A stretch of DNA of 64,000 bases from Shouchella miscanthi (GCF_007725405.1 NZ_CP042163.1:3844001-3908000); one strand, 5' to 3'; positions 9,570 through 19,025 are shown, counted from the first letter of the stretch. Notes: a model not told the origin generated them from the letters alone. Numbers and translations: made by a program.

Positions 9570-10028
9570 TTAAAACGGCAGGATTCCAGCCGGTAGGCGG
9601 ATCGCTAAGCCATAATTAAACAAACTGTAGACACCCACTGAGAAAATGAGTGCGGTTAACATATTCACGATCCATTTTTTGTAGCCGAGGATACGTGAAG
9701 AGATAAGAATAAATAAAGCCGTCATGATAACAAATCCAACTACTTCTAAAACGGTAATATAGATAAGGACAAGCCCCATCATTCCAAAAAGCATATACGC
9801 CTCTTTTTTTGGGATCGTCCGCTTCTTTTTCTGTTCCTCCGTATCTACGTCTTTTGCAAAGAAGAAACAAATGCCGAGCACCAGTAAACAAGCCCCGAGT
9901 AATTTTGGAATTAAGTCCGAATCAACAGGCACAAAAGCATACTCAGGTAGTTGAAAGGCCATGATTAAATACGAAGCCGCAATAAAAATTAATACAAGTG
10001 AAATTCCACGGTTTACTGTTAGTTTCAT
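9570..10028 (-). CDS. tctB: TctB family small permease
   Basis: A 152-residue protein with four hydrophobic segments (about 8-27, 39-58, 79-113, 118-140), the size and layout of TctB, the poorly conserved small membrane subunit of tripartite tricarboxylate transporters. Identification relies on position between tctC and tctA as well as layout. Its ATG follows GGAGG by 8 nt, 11 nt after the tctC stop. Confidence 0.85.
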   Translation of the reverse strand: MKLTVNRGISLVLIFIAASYLIMAFQLPEYAFVPVDSDLIPKLLGACLLVLGICFFFAKDVDTEEQKKKRTIPKKEAYMLFGMMGLVLIYITVLEVVGFVIMTALFILISSRILGYKKWIVNMLTALIFSVGVYSLFNYGLAIRLPAGILPF

Positions 10029-10039
10029 CAGTGATCCTC

Positions 10040-11038
10040 CTATCCACCAAATCCAAGTTCATCTAATGCTGCTTGCAAGTCAACAGACTGCTCATCTAAA
10101 AATTCCGTAAATTCTTCATGCCCCATATACAGTTCATCCCATCCGTATGCTTCTCGAACTTCGGCAAATGAATCCGAAAGAGATGCTTGTTTAAATACAT
10201 CCTCGTAGTAGGCAAGTTGTTCATCGGTCATGTCGGGCGGACCAAACACACCTCGCCACACAACAAATTCAGCGTCGATCCCTTGCTCGATAGCTGTTGG
10301 TAGTGTTGATAGATAGTCACCCTCTAAACGTTCAGGTGCTGTAATGCCTAGTATTTTCATTTTACCTGCTCGCGCTTGTTCAGCAGCCTCTGAGACACCT
10401 GTTGACACAATATCAACGCTTCCGTTTAAAACTGACGTCATCGCACCGCCATCTTGATCAGAAACGTAGCGAATTTTTGTAATATCCACACCAGCAGCTT
10501 GCGCAAACAATATAAACTGCATGTGATCCATACTGCCTGGAGAAGATACACCAATCGTTGTCACTTGCGATGGGTCTTCTCGCATATCAGCAAACAGTTC
10601 GTCTAACGTATCCCATTTTGCGTCGTCTCGAACGGCAAACGCACCGTAGTCCGCTATTAAATTAGCAATTGGTGTAAAATCTTTGTAGCCATATTGTGAC
10701 TGCCCAGCTAACTCAACAAAGTGAAGTGGAGGCGATCCAATAAAGATATTGTGCGGGTCATTTCGCTTATGAATGTATGCCCAGGCAACAGCCCCTCCAC
10801 CTCCTGGCTTATTCACCACACCAAAACTTTGATTCGCGAGATTGTTTTCATCAATCGTCTTTGAAAGCATTCGAGCCGTCGTGTCCCATCCGCCTCCTGC
10901 TGCAGCCGGAGCAATGAATTCAATGGAACGATCAGGCTTCCAATTCCCACTTGCATCGACTGATCCATGTTGAACAGGCATGGAGCAAGCACCTAGAAGC
11001 ACCGTACACGCAAGCGGAAGTAGCCATGATTTCTTCAT
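10040..11038 (-). CDS. tctC: TctC family substrate-binding lipoprotein
   Basis: Binding protein of the tripartite tricarboxylate transporter, anchored to the membrane by lipobox LLGAC near residue 18. I chose ATG 11036-11038 (MKKSWLL), 9 nt after AAAGG, over an upstream GTG that overlaps that site. The mature part opens with RSIEFIAPAAAGGGWDTTAR, the typical BugE/TctC signature, and has GVVNKPGGGGAVAWAY. Captures a carboxylate and delivers it to TctAB. First gene of the operon; 62 nt upstream begins a hairpin shared with the preceding transcription unit. A CitA/CitB-type two-component system 3.7 kb away is the obvious candidate regulator. Confidence 0.9.
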   Translation of the reverse strand: MKKSWLLPLACTVLLGACSMPVQHGSVDASGNWKPDRSIEFIAPAAAGGGWDTTARMLSKTIDENNLANQSFGVVNKPGGGGAVAWAYIHKRNDPHNIFIGSPPLHFVELAGQSQYGYKDFTPIANLIADYGAFAVRDDAKWDTLDELFADMREDPSQVTTIGVSSPGSMDHMQFILFAQAAGVDITKIRYVSDQDGGAMTSVLNGSVDIVSTGVSEAAEQARAGKMKILGITAPERLEGDYLSTLPTAIEQGIDAEFVVWRGVFGPPDMTDEQLAYYEDVFKQASLSDSFAEVREAYGWDELYMGHEEFTEFLDEQSVDLQAALDELGFGG

Positions 11039-11107
11039 ACGAAACACCCTTTCTAGGATATAATAGGTCTATAATAACGATAATAAAAGTAGAACGATTA
11101 TTGAATG

Positions 11108-11135
11108 GGTAGCTGCTTTGTCAAAAACAGCTACC
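11108..11135 (-). terminator. Inverted repeat after the acyl-CoA ligase gene
   Basis: Arms GGTAGCTG and CAGCTACC with a 12-nt loop, just past the ligase stop. On the minus strand there is no clear T-tract, so termination is uncertain. Confidence 0.4.
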
Positions 11136-11142
11136 TTTATTT

Positions 11143-12792
11143 TTAAAGCGTTTTCATTTTGTTGATCGCTTGTTCTTTAAGCTTGAATTTTTGAATCTTT
11201 CCTGACGCTGTCATCGGAAATTCCTCGCACACCTCGATATAGCGGGGAATTTTATAATGAGCAATCTTGCCTTTACAATAAGCGATTAATTCTGATTTTT
11301 CTATTTCCATTCCTTCTTTTACCCGAATCCAAGCCATCACTTCTTCCCCGTATTTCGCATCTGGAACGCCGATAACTTGCACATCTAGAAGAGCAGGATG
11401 AGTGTAAAGAAACTCCTCGACTTCACGGGGATAAATATTCTCTCCTCCACGGATAATCATATCTTTTAGGCGTCCTGTAATCGTGCAATTCCCAGCTTCG
11501 TCCATAACTGCTAGATCACCTGTATAGAGCCAACCGTCTTCGTCGATTGTGTTATCCGTTGCTTCTTGATTTTTGTAGTAGCCTTTCATGACATTATAGC
11601 CACGACAACAAATCTCTCCTTGTACACCTAGTGGTACCTCTTGTCGAGTCGAAGGATCAACAATTTTCACCTCGATATGTGGCATGGCTCGACCAACTGT
11701 CTGCACACGTACGTCTAGCGAATCACCTGTACGTGTTTGCGTAATACCAGGAGATGTTTCTGTTTGGCCGTAAACAATCGTTAATTCGTTTGCTCCCATA
11801 TCGTCTGATACTTTTTTCATCACTTCGATTGGACATGTTGAGCCTGCCATTATCCCTGTTCGTAATGAAGATAAATCGTATGACTTGTAAGCAGGATCAT
11901 TTAACTCAGCGATGAACATCGTCGGTACTCCGTGAACAGCTGTACAGCGCTCCTTCTCAATCGAGGTGAGGACATCAGCTACATTGAACTCTTGAACGGG
12001 CACCATCGTTGCTCCACTTGTGACACAAACCAACGTCCCTAACACACAACCGAAACAGTGAAAGAATGGAACTGGTATACACAAGCGGTCTTTATAGGTG
12101 AAATTCATCCCTTCTCCAGCATGCTTTCCTGTATTAATAAGGTTATGGTGCGTAAGCATGACACCTTTCGGAAAACCGGTTGTGCCTGACGTATATTGCA
12201 TGTTAATGACATCACTAGGATCAAGCTGTTCAAGACGTTCGTCAAGTGCTGCATGCGTCACTTGATCTGCAAAAGCAAGGAAATCTCGCCAATTAAACAT
12301 ACCAGGGTAACGTTCTTCACTTAGCACAATAACATTTTTTAGGTAAGGCAACGTGTTCGATTGAAGCTGTCCTGGAGTCGCTGTTTTTAATTCAGGAAGA
12401 ATCTCATAGATGATATCTAAGTAGGAGACACCTTTAAACGATTCCATTAAAATAAGCGTTTTTGAATCCGACTGCTTGAGGAGATACTCTAGCTCTCTTG
12501 CTTGATAATTCGTATTGACCGTAACAAGTACCGCACCCATTTTCCCCGTCGCAAATTGTGTAGTCACCCATTCCGGCGTATTTGACGCCCAAATAGCTAC
12601 GTGGTCCCCTTGTTTCATTCCGAGATCTATGAACGCTTTCGCCACATGTCTACACGCTTCATTAAACTGGTTATAAGACAGACGTAACCCGCGATCCACA
12701 TAGACAAGCGCATCATTGTTTGGCACTTCTCTTGCTTTCGTCTCAAGCAACTTTCCGATGGTCGTATTCATCAATTTGCTCATGCGTTCCAT
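11143..12792 (-). CDS. AMP-forming acyl-CoA synthetase
   Basis: A 549-residue adenylate-forming enzyme that would activate a fatty or other carboxylic acid to its CoA thioester. Motifs: the P-loop-like MQYTSGTTGFPKGVML near residue 195, YGQTETSP, GWLYTGDLA, the hinge GRLKDMIIRGGENIYP, and the catalytic C-terminal Lys in TASGKIQKFKL. Closest in feel to the YngI/FadD-like medium- or long-chain ligases. The start could be ATG 12792 or the third-codon-later ATG 12783; the GAGGTGG site lies between optimal spacings. A sequence at 13009-13022 matches the CcpA cre consensus in its promoter region, fitting carbon-catabolite control. Confidence 0.9.
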   Translation of the reverse strand: MERMSKLMNTTIGKLLETKAREVPNNDALVYVDRGLRLSYNQFNEACRHVAKAFIDLGMKQGDHVAIWASNTPEWVTTQFATGKMGAVLVTVNTNYQARELEYLLKQSDSKTLILMESFKGVSYLDIIYEILPELKTATPGQLQSNTLPYLKNVIVLSEERYPGMFNWRDFLAFADQVTHAALDERLEQLDPSDVINMQYTSGTTGFPKGVMLTHHNLINTGKHAGEGMNFTYKDRLCIPVPFFHCFGCVLGTLVCVTSGATMVPVQEFNVADVLTSIEKERCTAVHGVPTMFIAELNDPAYKSYDLSSLRTGIMAGSTCPIEVMKKVSDDMGANELTIVYGQTETSPGITQTRTGDSLDVRVQTVGRAMPHIEVKIVDPSTRQEVPLGVQGEICCRGYNVMKGYYKNQEATDNTIDEDGWLYTGDLAVMDEAGNCTITGRLKDMIIRGGENIYPREVEEFLYTHPALLDVQVIGVPDAKYGEEVMAWIRVKEGMEIEKSELIAYCKGKIAHYKIPRYIEVCEEFPMTASGKIQKFKLKEQAINKMKTL

Positions 12793-13075
12793 TCCACCTC
12801 TTTTTTTGAAAGACTAAAAAAGACAGCTTCTAACTGAAAAGTCCGAAAACAAAAGACCTTACTACATTTAAAGCTGCTCTTTTACCTTTTACAGTTCTCC
12901 CCTTACCCTTCAACTCCTTCTAGAAATAAGAAGCAAGGGCATTAAGACGTTGAATTCACTTCAATCGCATCACTGAGTTTTATTTATCTTACACAAACAA
13001 CGCACAAATGTAACCGTTTTCAATTTATTGTTCATTTTGTTCATAAAGTTTATATAGGTTGTATTTGAAAACGAT
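12793..13075. other. Intergenic region upstream of acyl-CoA synthetase
   Basis: About 300 nt without a supported gene on either strand. It holds the cre-like site at 13009-13022 and, on the minus strand just downstream of it, a plausible TTACAT-N16-TAAGAT promoter for the ligase gene. Confidence 0.5.
13009..13022. promoter_or_regulatory. Candidate CcpA cre site
   Basis: TGTAACCGTTTTCA fits the cre consensus TGNAANCGNTNNCA at every fixed position. It overlaps the -35-like TTACAT of the minus-strand ligase promoter, so CcpA binding there would repress. Confidence 0.5.
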
Positions 13076-13110
13076 GTAGAGGCGCAGGAAATACATGCAT
13101 TAGCCTCTAC
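13076..13110 (-). terminator. Hairpin at the end of the TetR gene
   Basis: Arms GTAGAGGC and GCCTCTAC with a 19-nt loop overlap the stop codon; the tract beyond it on the minus strand is only moderately T-rich. Confidence 0.45.
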
Positions 13111-13708
13111 TCGTTACTTTAAACTCTTTTGCAAATGATTCAAGAATATGTATAAGGCGCTCAGACATATCATTTGGACTAATGGGATACCCTTTTTCAA
13201 TCCAATCGACTAGTAAGCCTGCTGTACCGTGAGCCATATATAACTTATGTGCATCATAGTTAATATCTCGGTCTTGATTTACAGATACCAGCTGGAAGTG
13301 TTCTTTTAACACCTCATAGATCGCTTGCGGTAAGTCACGATGCAGACTCGGAATCGTATCTTCTATGATGTATAAATTAAAAAAAGGCTGGTTGGCATAA
13401 ATGAAATGGGTCAATTCAAATGATCCAGAATTCATTGTACCCGTTGTAACGCTTTTTCCTTTTTCGTATTTATTCATGCTCGTATCTTTAATCTGTTGAT
13501 ACATCTGTGCTTTCAATTCATCTGAAAGACAATACTTGTCCTGATAATAAAGATAAAAAGTGGTTCGATTATAATCTGCTTTTTTCACAATATCTGTAAC
13601 AGACACATGGCTAAACCCTTTTGCATGAACGAGGCTAATAAACGCTTGTTTAAAATTGTTTTTTGTTCGTTCACTTTGTTTTGACGAACGTTTTTCACTT
13701 GAAGTCAT
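13100..13708 (-). CDS. TetR/AcrR family regulator
   Basis: About 202 residues from ATG 13706-13708 (MTSSEKRSSK), chosen because GGAGG lies 8 nt before it; an upstream in-frame TTG overlaps that site. The N-terminal helix-turn-helix is ITDIVKKADYNRTTFYLYYQDK-like: HVSVTDIVKKADYNRTTFY spans the recognition helix. The ligand-binding C-terminal half is not diagnostic. Divergent from the SDR gene with a shared 160-nt promoter region, so it most likely controls that dehydrogenase. Confidence 0.82.
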   Translation of the reverse strand: MTSSEKRSSKQSERTKNNFKQAFISLVHAKGFSHVSVTDIVKKADYNRTTFYLYYQDKYCLSDELKAQMYQQIKDTSMNKYEKGKSVTTGTMNSGSFELTHFIYANQPFFNLYIIEDTIPSLHRDLPQAIYEVLKEHFQLVSVNQDRDINYDAHKLYMAHGTAGLLVDWIEKGYPISPNDMSERLIHILESFAKEFKVTSRG

Positions 13709-13868
13709 GTATGATTCCTCCAAAATTCAACATAATAACCAAAGGTGTAGATTCTATCGACACATCCGTTCTGATTAACGATTGTTCTACACAATGAATC
13801 CGTTTACACTCGAAGTAGAAATTCCTTACCTTGTTTTTATTATAGCATCGCTGGAAGGAGACGTTTTT

Positions 13869-14651
13869 ATGAATCGTTTTGAAGAAAAAGTTATTATTAT
13901 TACTGGTGGTGGCTCTGGATTAGGAAGAGCAGCTGCAAAGCAAATGGCGTCTGAAGGAGCAACATTAGTCCTTGTTGATTTAAATATGGCAGGTCTTGAG
14001 GAAACAAAACAAGTCATTATAGACGAGAATCCAAACGCCACTGTAGAATTAGTGGAAGCGAACGTTGCAAATGAGGAAGACGTCCAGAAATATGTACAGT
14101 ATACAAAAGACACGTTTGGCAAGATTGATGGGTTCTTTAATAATGCTGGCGTTGAAGGAAAACAAAACCTTACAGAGGACTACGGCATTGAAGAATTTCA
14201 AAAGGTTGTCGACATCAACTTAAATGGTGTATTTTACGGAATGAAGCACGTCTTAAAGATTATGAAAGAACAAGGCTTTGGTTCGATTGTGAACACGGCA
14301 TCTGTTGGAGGCATTCGCGGTGTCGGTAACCAATCCGGATACGCAGCAAGTAAACATGGTGTTGTCGGTTTAACCAAAAACTCAGGCATTGAATATGGCC
14401 AGTTCGGTGTCAGCATTAAAGCCATTGCCCCAGGTGCCATTATGACCGCTATGGTAGAAGGCTCTTTACGTCAAATTGGGGGAGATAACTGGGAAGAAGC
14501 AGGGAAAGAATTCGTTAAAGCGAACCCGATGCTCCGCTTTGGTAAACCTGAAGAAGTTGGCTACCTCGTTGCTTTCCTATTGTCGCACCAAGCAGACTTT
14601 ATTAATGCAACCGTTATTCCGATTGATGGTGGTCAGTCCTATAAGTATTAA
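13869..14651 (+). CDS. Short-chain dehydrogenase/reductase (SDR)
   Basis: A 260-residue classical SDR. ATG 13869 follows AAGGAG at 8 nt; the upstream in-frame extension has no ribosome site. It has the Rossmann motif TGGGSGLG, the acidic residue after beta-2 (VDLN) suggesting NAD rather than NADP, NNAG, the catalytic Ser in NTASVGG, and YAASK. Substrate unknown. Transcribed away from a TetR gene that probably regulates it, and closed by a strong terminator. Confidence 0.9.
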   Translation: MNRFEEKVIIITGGGSGLGRAAAKQMASEGATLVLVDLNMAGLEETKQVIIDENPNATVELVEANVANEEDVQKYVQYTKDTFGKIDGFFNNAGVEGKQNLTEDYGIEEFQKVVDINLNGVFYGMKHVLKIMKEQGFGSIVNTASVGGIRGVGNQSGYAASKHGVVGLTKNSGIEYGQFGVSIKAIAPGAIMTAMVEGSLRQIGGDNWEEAGKEFVKANPMLRFGKPEEVGYLVAFLLSHQADFINATVIPIDGGQSYKY

Positions 14652-14664
14652 CGATGAGAATTAT

Positions 14665-14706
14665 TAAAAAACGAACCCACACACATGTTCATGGGTTCGT
14701 TTTTCT
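14665..14706 (+). terminator. Terminator of the SDR gene
   Basis: Stem AAAAACGAACCCA with TGGGTTCGTTTTT and a TTTTTCTTTTT tail, 14 nt after the stop. Confidence 0.88.
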
Positions 14707-14780
14707 TTTTGTAGCCGGCTCAGTCACTCGCGTTTCATTATTATAAAACACTGATTGCCACGCCTGTGCCATTTATAGCG

Positions 14781-15452
14781 CTACAGCTTCCAATATTTCC
14801 GCTCTGGTCTTCCGACTATGCCGTATTCTAATTCTGCTTTCGCTTCATCTATTGAAATCAAATATTCTAAATAGCGGCGGGAAGTTGTTCGTGATGCACC
14901 AAATTGCTTACCAAGAGCCTCTGCTGTTATCCCGTCTTGCTGTTCTTGAAGAAGATGACGAACCTTTTCTAATGTAAGCCGATCAATTCCTTTAGGCAAT
15001 TCATCTTCTTTATCGCTATTGTCTTTTACACGGAGAAAAAAAGAATCCGCGAGAGCTTGGGTTATACGGGGAGACTGTCTTAATTGGTTACTTTGCGCCT
15101 GGGCCTTCTCAATGGCTTCCTTCAATCGTTCAAAGGCAATGGGTTTAATGAGGTAATCGATAACGCCAAGGTGAAGAGCTTCTGTAAATATCTCTTTTTC
15201 TGTAGCAGCTGTGATAAGAATAATTTGCACATGAGGGGCGACTTCATATAACTGCTCGACGACATCGACTCCTAATTGATCTGGTAAATAAACATCCAGT
15301 AAAACTAAATCCGGTTGATGTTGATCAACGAGCTGAATGGTTTCACTCGCTGTCTGGGCTTTAGCAATGACGTGTATGTCTTGAAGTTGTTTCAAAAATT
15401 TCTCATGAATACCAGCTACATGATAATCATCTTCTGCTATCATTACGTTCAC
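14781..15452 (-). CDS. CitB/DcuR-type response regulator
   Basis: A 223-residue regulator starting at GTG 15450-15452, 6 nt after GGGAG. The receiver domain has E7-D8-D9, phospho-acceptor D53 in LVLLDVYLPD and the conserved Lys in YLIKPIAFE. The C-terminal domain (about 155-223) is the helix-turn-helix of the CitB/DctR/MalR group (LTLEKVRHLL, then GASRTTSRRYLEYL). Overlaps the kinase gene by 26 nt. Family members switch on carboxylate transport genes, which fits the nearby tctABC operon. Confidence 0.9.
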   Translation of the reverse strand: MNVMIAEDDYHVAGIHEKFLKQLQDIHVIAKAQTASETIQLVDQHQPDLVLLDVYLPDQLGVDVVEQLYEVAPHVQIILITAATEKEIFTEALHLGVIDYLIKPIAFERLKEAIEKAQAQSNQLRQSPRITQALADSFFLRVKDNSDKEDELPKGIDRLTLEKVRHLLQEQQDGITAEALGKQFGASRTTSRRYLEYLISIDEAKAELEYGIVGRPERKYWKL

Positions 15453-17043
15453 TTCGTTCTCCCACCTGTTCTTTTGGAATGTATAAGCTCATAATGGTCC
15501 CTGATGGTTGATTGTGTTCGATTTCTAGTGTTCCGTTTAATTCCTTAAGCGCCGCTTTCACTAGTGCTAGACCATACCCTCTTTGTCCACTTTTTGTTGT
15601 CGTTCCTTGCTCAAATAATTGCGCTTGTATCGATTCAGCGATCCCTGATCCGTTATCTGCCACTTCAACAATTAGTTCTTTTCCAAGATCGGTTAAAAAC
15701 ACTTCCACTGTCGGTTTGTCACGTCCTATTACCGCATCAAATGCATTGTCTACAACATTTCCAATAATGGTTACGAGAGGGGCAGCTGCTTCTGCTGGCC
15801 ACTGCCATTCAACCGTGCTCGCTGGATCAAGAGTGAAGCAGATTTTCTTCTCAGAGGCTTTTGAACGCTTACCAATGAGAATGGCTTGAATCGTAGGGTC
15901 CTGAATTTGTTCGAAAACAATCCGGTCATCACGAGATTGCGTACCTGTTTCTTCTTCAATAAAATCAATTGCTTCATCATAATAGCCTAACTGAAGATAG
16001 CCAGATATGGCGTACAATTTATTTTTATATTCATGAGTCTGCGCACGAAGATCCTTTGAATACTGTTGAATTTCCGATAAAGCGTTCACTAACTCCTGTA
16101 ATTCTGTCCGATTTTGAAAGCGAGCGACTTTCCCTGCATAGTGCCCATCTTCATTGATTATTTGATAGTAAATAATTAGACGGTCTTCATTAACGATCAC
16201 TTCATTTTGGCCTGTCGCTTCTTCCGTTTGTAAGACTGCTGCAATCTCTGAATCTGGTAACACCTGATCAATCTTCTGCCCAATGGCCTGCTCATCTATC
16301 TGAAGCATCTCTTTGGCAAGTGCATTTAGAAGTGTGACTCTTCCATCCTGATCCGTCGCTAGTAGCCCTTCACTCACTGCTTCAATGACGGCATGTCGCT
16401 CTTTATACAATCGTGCAATTTGATACGGTTCCAACCCGAATGTATCGCGGCGAATACTTCGAGCAAGAGCATTACTACCTACCATACCTATCAAGAAGAT
16501 GACGAGAATGGCGGAGGCAAATACGGTAAAGCCTTTTAAAAACGTTGCGTTTATGTATTCAATCATATACCCAACCGAGACTACACCAATAATCGAGCCG
16601 TCTTCCGCACGAATTGGTGTTTTTCCTCGTACAGCTTCACCGAGTGATCCTTGGGCGAGAGACGTATAGCTTCGTCCATAAAGGAGTGCATCATCATTAT
16701 CACCACCTACCATCTCTTGACCAATTTGTTCACGGTTTGGATGGGTCAAGCGAACACCGTCACCATCACCAATGACAATATATTCTGCGCCTGCATTACG
16801 TTGGATTTGATCAATCATCTCTCTTACCTTATCGACATCTCCTGTACCAATCAATGCTTGTTTCACTTCTGGTATTTCTGCAACTGTCAAAGCGGTTGTT
16901 AGCGCTTGCTCGCCGATTAAGTTTCGTGCTTGCTCTCGTTCTAAATAGATATAAACGAATGTTATGAGTAGCATAATAAGGGCAATTAGCGCAGTGACGT
17001 ATCTTCTAAACTTTTTTTCAAGGGTTCTTTTAGTCGTCGTCAT
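15427..17043 (-). CDS. CitA/DcuS-type sensor histidine kinase
   Basis: A 538-residue kinase: membrane segment (about 16-34), extracytoplasmic single-Cache sensor (about 35-170, with the family's FVYIY... and IIGVVSVGYM border), second membrane segment (about 171-193), a PAS domain (about 215-320), then the SpoOB-like dimerisation helix with AQTHEYKNKLYAISGYLQLG (phospho-acceptor His) and an ATPase domain with NVVDNAFDAV and GYGLALVKAAL. Known relatives bind citrate, malate or fumarate outside the cell. It precedes and overlaps the response regulator gene. Inferred job: induce tctABC in response to a carboxylate. Confidence 0.9.
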   Translation of the reverse strand: MTTTKRTLEKKFRRYVTALIALIMLLITFVYIYLEREQARNLIGEQALTTALTVAEIPEVKQALIGTGDVDKVREMIDQIQRNAGAEYIVIGDGDGVRLTHPNREQIGQEMVGGDNDDALLYGRSYTSLAQGSLGEAVRGKTPIRAEDGSIIGVVSVGYMIEYINATFLKGFTVFASAILVIFLIGMVGSNALARSIRRDTFGLEPYQIARLYKERHAVIEAVSEGLLATDQDGRVTLLNALAKEMLQIDEQAIGQKIDQVLPDSEIAAVLQTEEATGQNEVIVNEDRLIIYYQIINEDGHYAGKVARFQNRTELQELVNALSEIQQYSKDLRAQTHEYKNKLYAISGYLQLGYYDEAIDFIEEETGTQSRDDRIVFEQIQDPTIQAILIGKRSKASEKKICFTLDPASTVEWQWPAEAAAPLVTIIGNVVDNAFDAVIGRDKPTVEVFLTDLGKELIVEVADNGSGIAESIQAQLFEQGTTTKSGQRGYGLALVKAALKELNGTLEIEHNQPSGTIMSLYIPKEQVGERSERNDSRR

Positions 17044-17145
17044 ACCTTCACCTATTATCTTAAAAGTGATCCTATTCCGTTTAGTTTACTATAGATTGGA
17101 ACGGAGTGACTCTATTTTAAAACGCTTTTTTTGGAAAAACCAAAT

Positions 17146-17173
17146 AAAAAAACGACCGAAGCGGCCGTTTTTT
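17146..17173 (-). terminator. Terminator of the ROK/ABC sugar operon
   Basis: AAAAAACGGCCG and CGGTCGTTTTTT with a very tight loop, 9 nt after the epimerase stop on the minus strand; a poly-T follows. The mirrored poly-A/T would also work for transcription from the other side. Confidence 0.85.
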
Positions 17174-17181
17174 CTCAACGT

Positions 17182-18018
17182 CTAGTATGGCGTTAGATGC
17201 GGTGCCAATAAAAGGTCCATCTGTCTAGACGTATCATATGCAAGCGCTGCTGGATCATAGGTATACGGTGTTAATTCGGCTGTTAATGCTCCTCTATAGC
17301 CAATCTGCTGAAGTTCCTCCATTACAGCTTGCCAGTTTACGTCTCCTGCTAATAAATTCGTAAAACCAGTAATCGTACCGACGCTCGTTTTAAAATCCTT
17401 TACATGGACTTTTAAAATGCGCTCTCCTAATATCCGAATCCACTGCTCTGGATAGCCAAATTGAAGAACATTTCCAACATCAAAGTACGCACCTACGTGA
17501 GTAGAGTTCACCTCATCAATATAACGAACCATTTCAAGAGGTGATAGCAAAAAGCGGTTCCAGACGTTTTCAATTCCTATTTTAACATTTAACTCTTCCG
17601 CTACTGAGGCAAGCTCTTTCACTGCCGCAATGCTGCGCTCATAACATTCATCGTACCGCACATCTTCCGTCACGATTCCTGGAACAACAAGGACCGTACT
17701 AACGTCTAATTCATGTGCTAGTTCAAGCATTTTCCTTACAACGTATTTCCCTTGCTCTTGCATTTTTTCTTCAGCAGAAGAAAGGGGTGTTTGCCATAAT
17801 AATGCGGTTGATAGGCTATCCATTTCAAGCCCGGCCGCTTTTATTTGCGCCTTTATCTTTTTCCCTTCTTCTACCGTTGTATCAAGGGTTAGTCCCACTT
17901 CTCCTGGCTTCCCTACATTTAATTCGATTGATGAGAATCCGGCCTGTTTTGTCCATTCTAGCACGCGATCAAGAGGTGTTCCTGCTGGATAGCACCATTG
18001 GTTTATCCCTTTTTTCAT
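17182..18018 (-). CDS. Sugar phosphate isomerase/epimerase (xylose isomerase-like TIM barrel)
   Basis: A 278-residue AP-endonuclease-2-like TIM barrel protein. Metal-binding residues of the fold are visible: Glu in KIGIENVWN, Asp/His in GAYFDVGN, His in KVHVKDF, and the closing Glu in ALTAELTPY. Such enzymes isomerise or epimerise sugars or keto-sugars made by neighbouring Gfo/Idh dehydrogenases, for example inosose-like compounds. Its ATG overlaps the stop of the upstream dehydrogenase by 4 nt. Last gene of the seven-gene sugar operon. Confidence 0.87.
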   Translation of the reverse strand: MKKGINQWCYPAGTPLDRVLEWTKQAGFSSIELNVGKPGEVGLTLDTTVEEGKKIKAQIKAAGLEMDSLSTALLWQTPLSSAEEKMQEQGKYVVRKMLELAHELDVSTVLVVPGIVTEDVRYDECYERSIAAVKELASVAEELNVKIGIENVWNRFLLSPLEMVRYIDEVNSTHVGAYFDVGNVLQFGYPEQWIRILGERILKVHVKDFKTSVGTITGFTNLLAGDVNWQAVMEELQQIGYRGALTAELTPYTYDPAALAYDTSRQMDLLLAPHLTPY

Positions 18019-19007
18019 CGAGGTACCTGCTCTCCCTCACCTAATGCAACAACGTCACCTTTAGCTGCAGAAGCGTAAGCACCAATCGCCACTTCTAACG
18101 CTTTCAATCCATCAATACCTGTCACTGACGGATTGCGCTTTTTTCGAACACTTTCAATAAAATCTCGAACAAGGCTATCATCCATGTTGTCGCCCCAGAA
18201 ATTGTATTGAAGACCACCGCTATGGTAAAGATCCAATTTCTGCGCTTGGGCATCGACTTTCAAAGTTCCTTTTGTACCGATAAATTCTAATGTCACGTCT
18301 CCCCAAATAGGGAAGTTCGGATTTCTAGACCAACTACAGTCTAGTGTAGCAAAGACACCGTTTTGAAACGTTAGCGATAAAATCCCCGCATCATCAATGG
18401 CTTCAGCCGAAAAATGTTGATCGATTTCAGCGTAAACATCGGCTACGTCTTCTTGTAAAATCCAGCGCATAACATCCACCACATGGACGGTATGGTCAAT
18501 AACAGCCCCACCACCTGCGAGCTGCTTATCATTAAACCATCCTCCAGGATTCTTGCCTCGGTTCGTCCCTTTCATTGCTAAGATAGCGCCAAATTCACCT
18601 GCGTCAATACGGGCCTTTGCCCGTTTAATGGCTTCATTAAAGCGGACTGGAAAAGCGGTTTGCAGGAGAACGCCAGCTTCTTCGCATGCAGCAATGATGG
18701 CCTGTGCGTCTTCAACCGTATGGGCAAGCGGTTTTTCACATAATACCGCAGCTCCTGCTTTTGCTGCAGCGACTGCATGCTCTTTATGGCGTGCATTTTC
18801 AGATGTCACAACCACTGCATCAAGTCCTTGAGCCAACAATTCATGATACGATCTATAGTAGTCCGTTTTATAGTGTTGAGCCGCTTCTTGGCCACGCTTT
18901 TCATTATCATCGGCTATTCCTACTACTGTCACCCCATCAATGGTCACTAAACTAGATGCATAGGCATGGGCATGACCATGGGCAAAACTAATTATTCCTA
19001 CTTTCAT
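18015..19007 (-). CDS. Gfo/Idh/MocA family oxidoreductase
   Basis: A 330-residue NAD(P)-dependent dehydrogenase. The N-terminal Rossmann fold contains KVGIISFAHGHAHAYASS, an atypical first loop with two His in place of the usual GxG, and the active-site Lys in LCEKPLAHT. The C-terminal alpha/beta domain has the family's GGGAVIDHTVHVVDVMRW with the catalytic His. Acts on a sugar, sugar acid or cyclitol. Preceded by GGAGGAG at 5 nt, overlaps the epimerase gene by 4 nt, and sits 18 nt after a second Gfo/Idh gene. Confidence 0.9.
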   Translation of the reverse strand: MKVGIISFAHGHAHAYASSLVTIDGVTVVGIADDNEKRGQEAAQHYKTDYYRSYHELLAQGLDAVVVTSENARHKEHAVAAAKAGAAVLCEKPLAHTVEDAQAIIAACEEAGVLLQTAFPVRFNEAIKRAKARIDAGEFGAILAMKGTNRGKNPGGWFNDKQLAGGGAVIDHTVHVVDVMRWILQEDVADVYAEIDQHFSAEAIDDAGILSLTFQNGVFATLDCSWSRNPNFPIWGDVTLEFIGTKGTLKVDAQAQKLDLYHSGGLQYNFWGDNMDDSLVRDFIESVRKKRNPSVTGIDGLKALEVAIGAYASAAKGDVVALGEGEQVPR

Positions 19008-19025
19008 AACGTCTCCTCCTTCAAA

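Noticed and set aside
11145-11157. TGAAAACGCTTTA resembling a cre site
   Set aside because: It is the last codons and stop of the acyl-CoA ligase gene, downstream of everything it could control.
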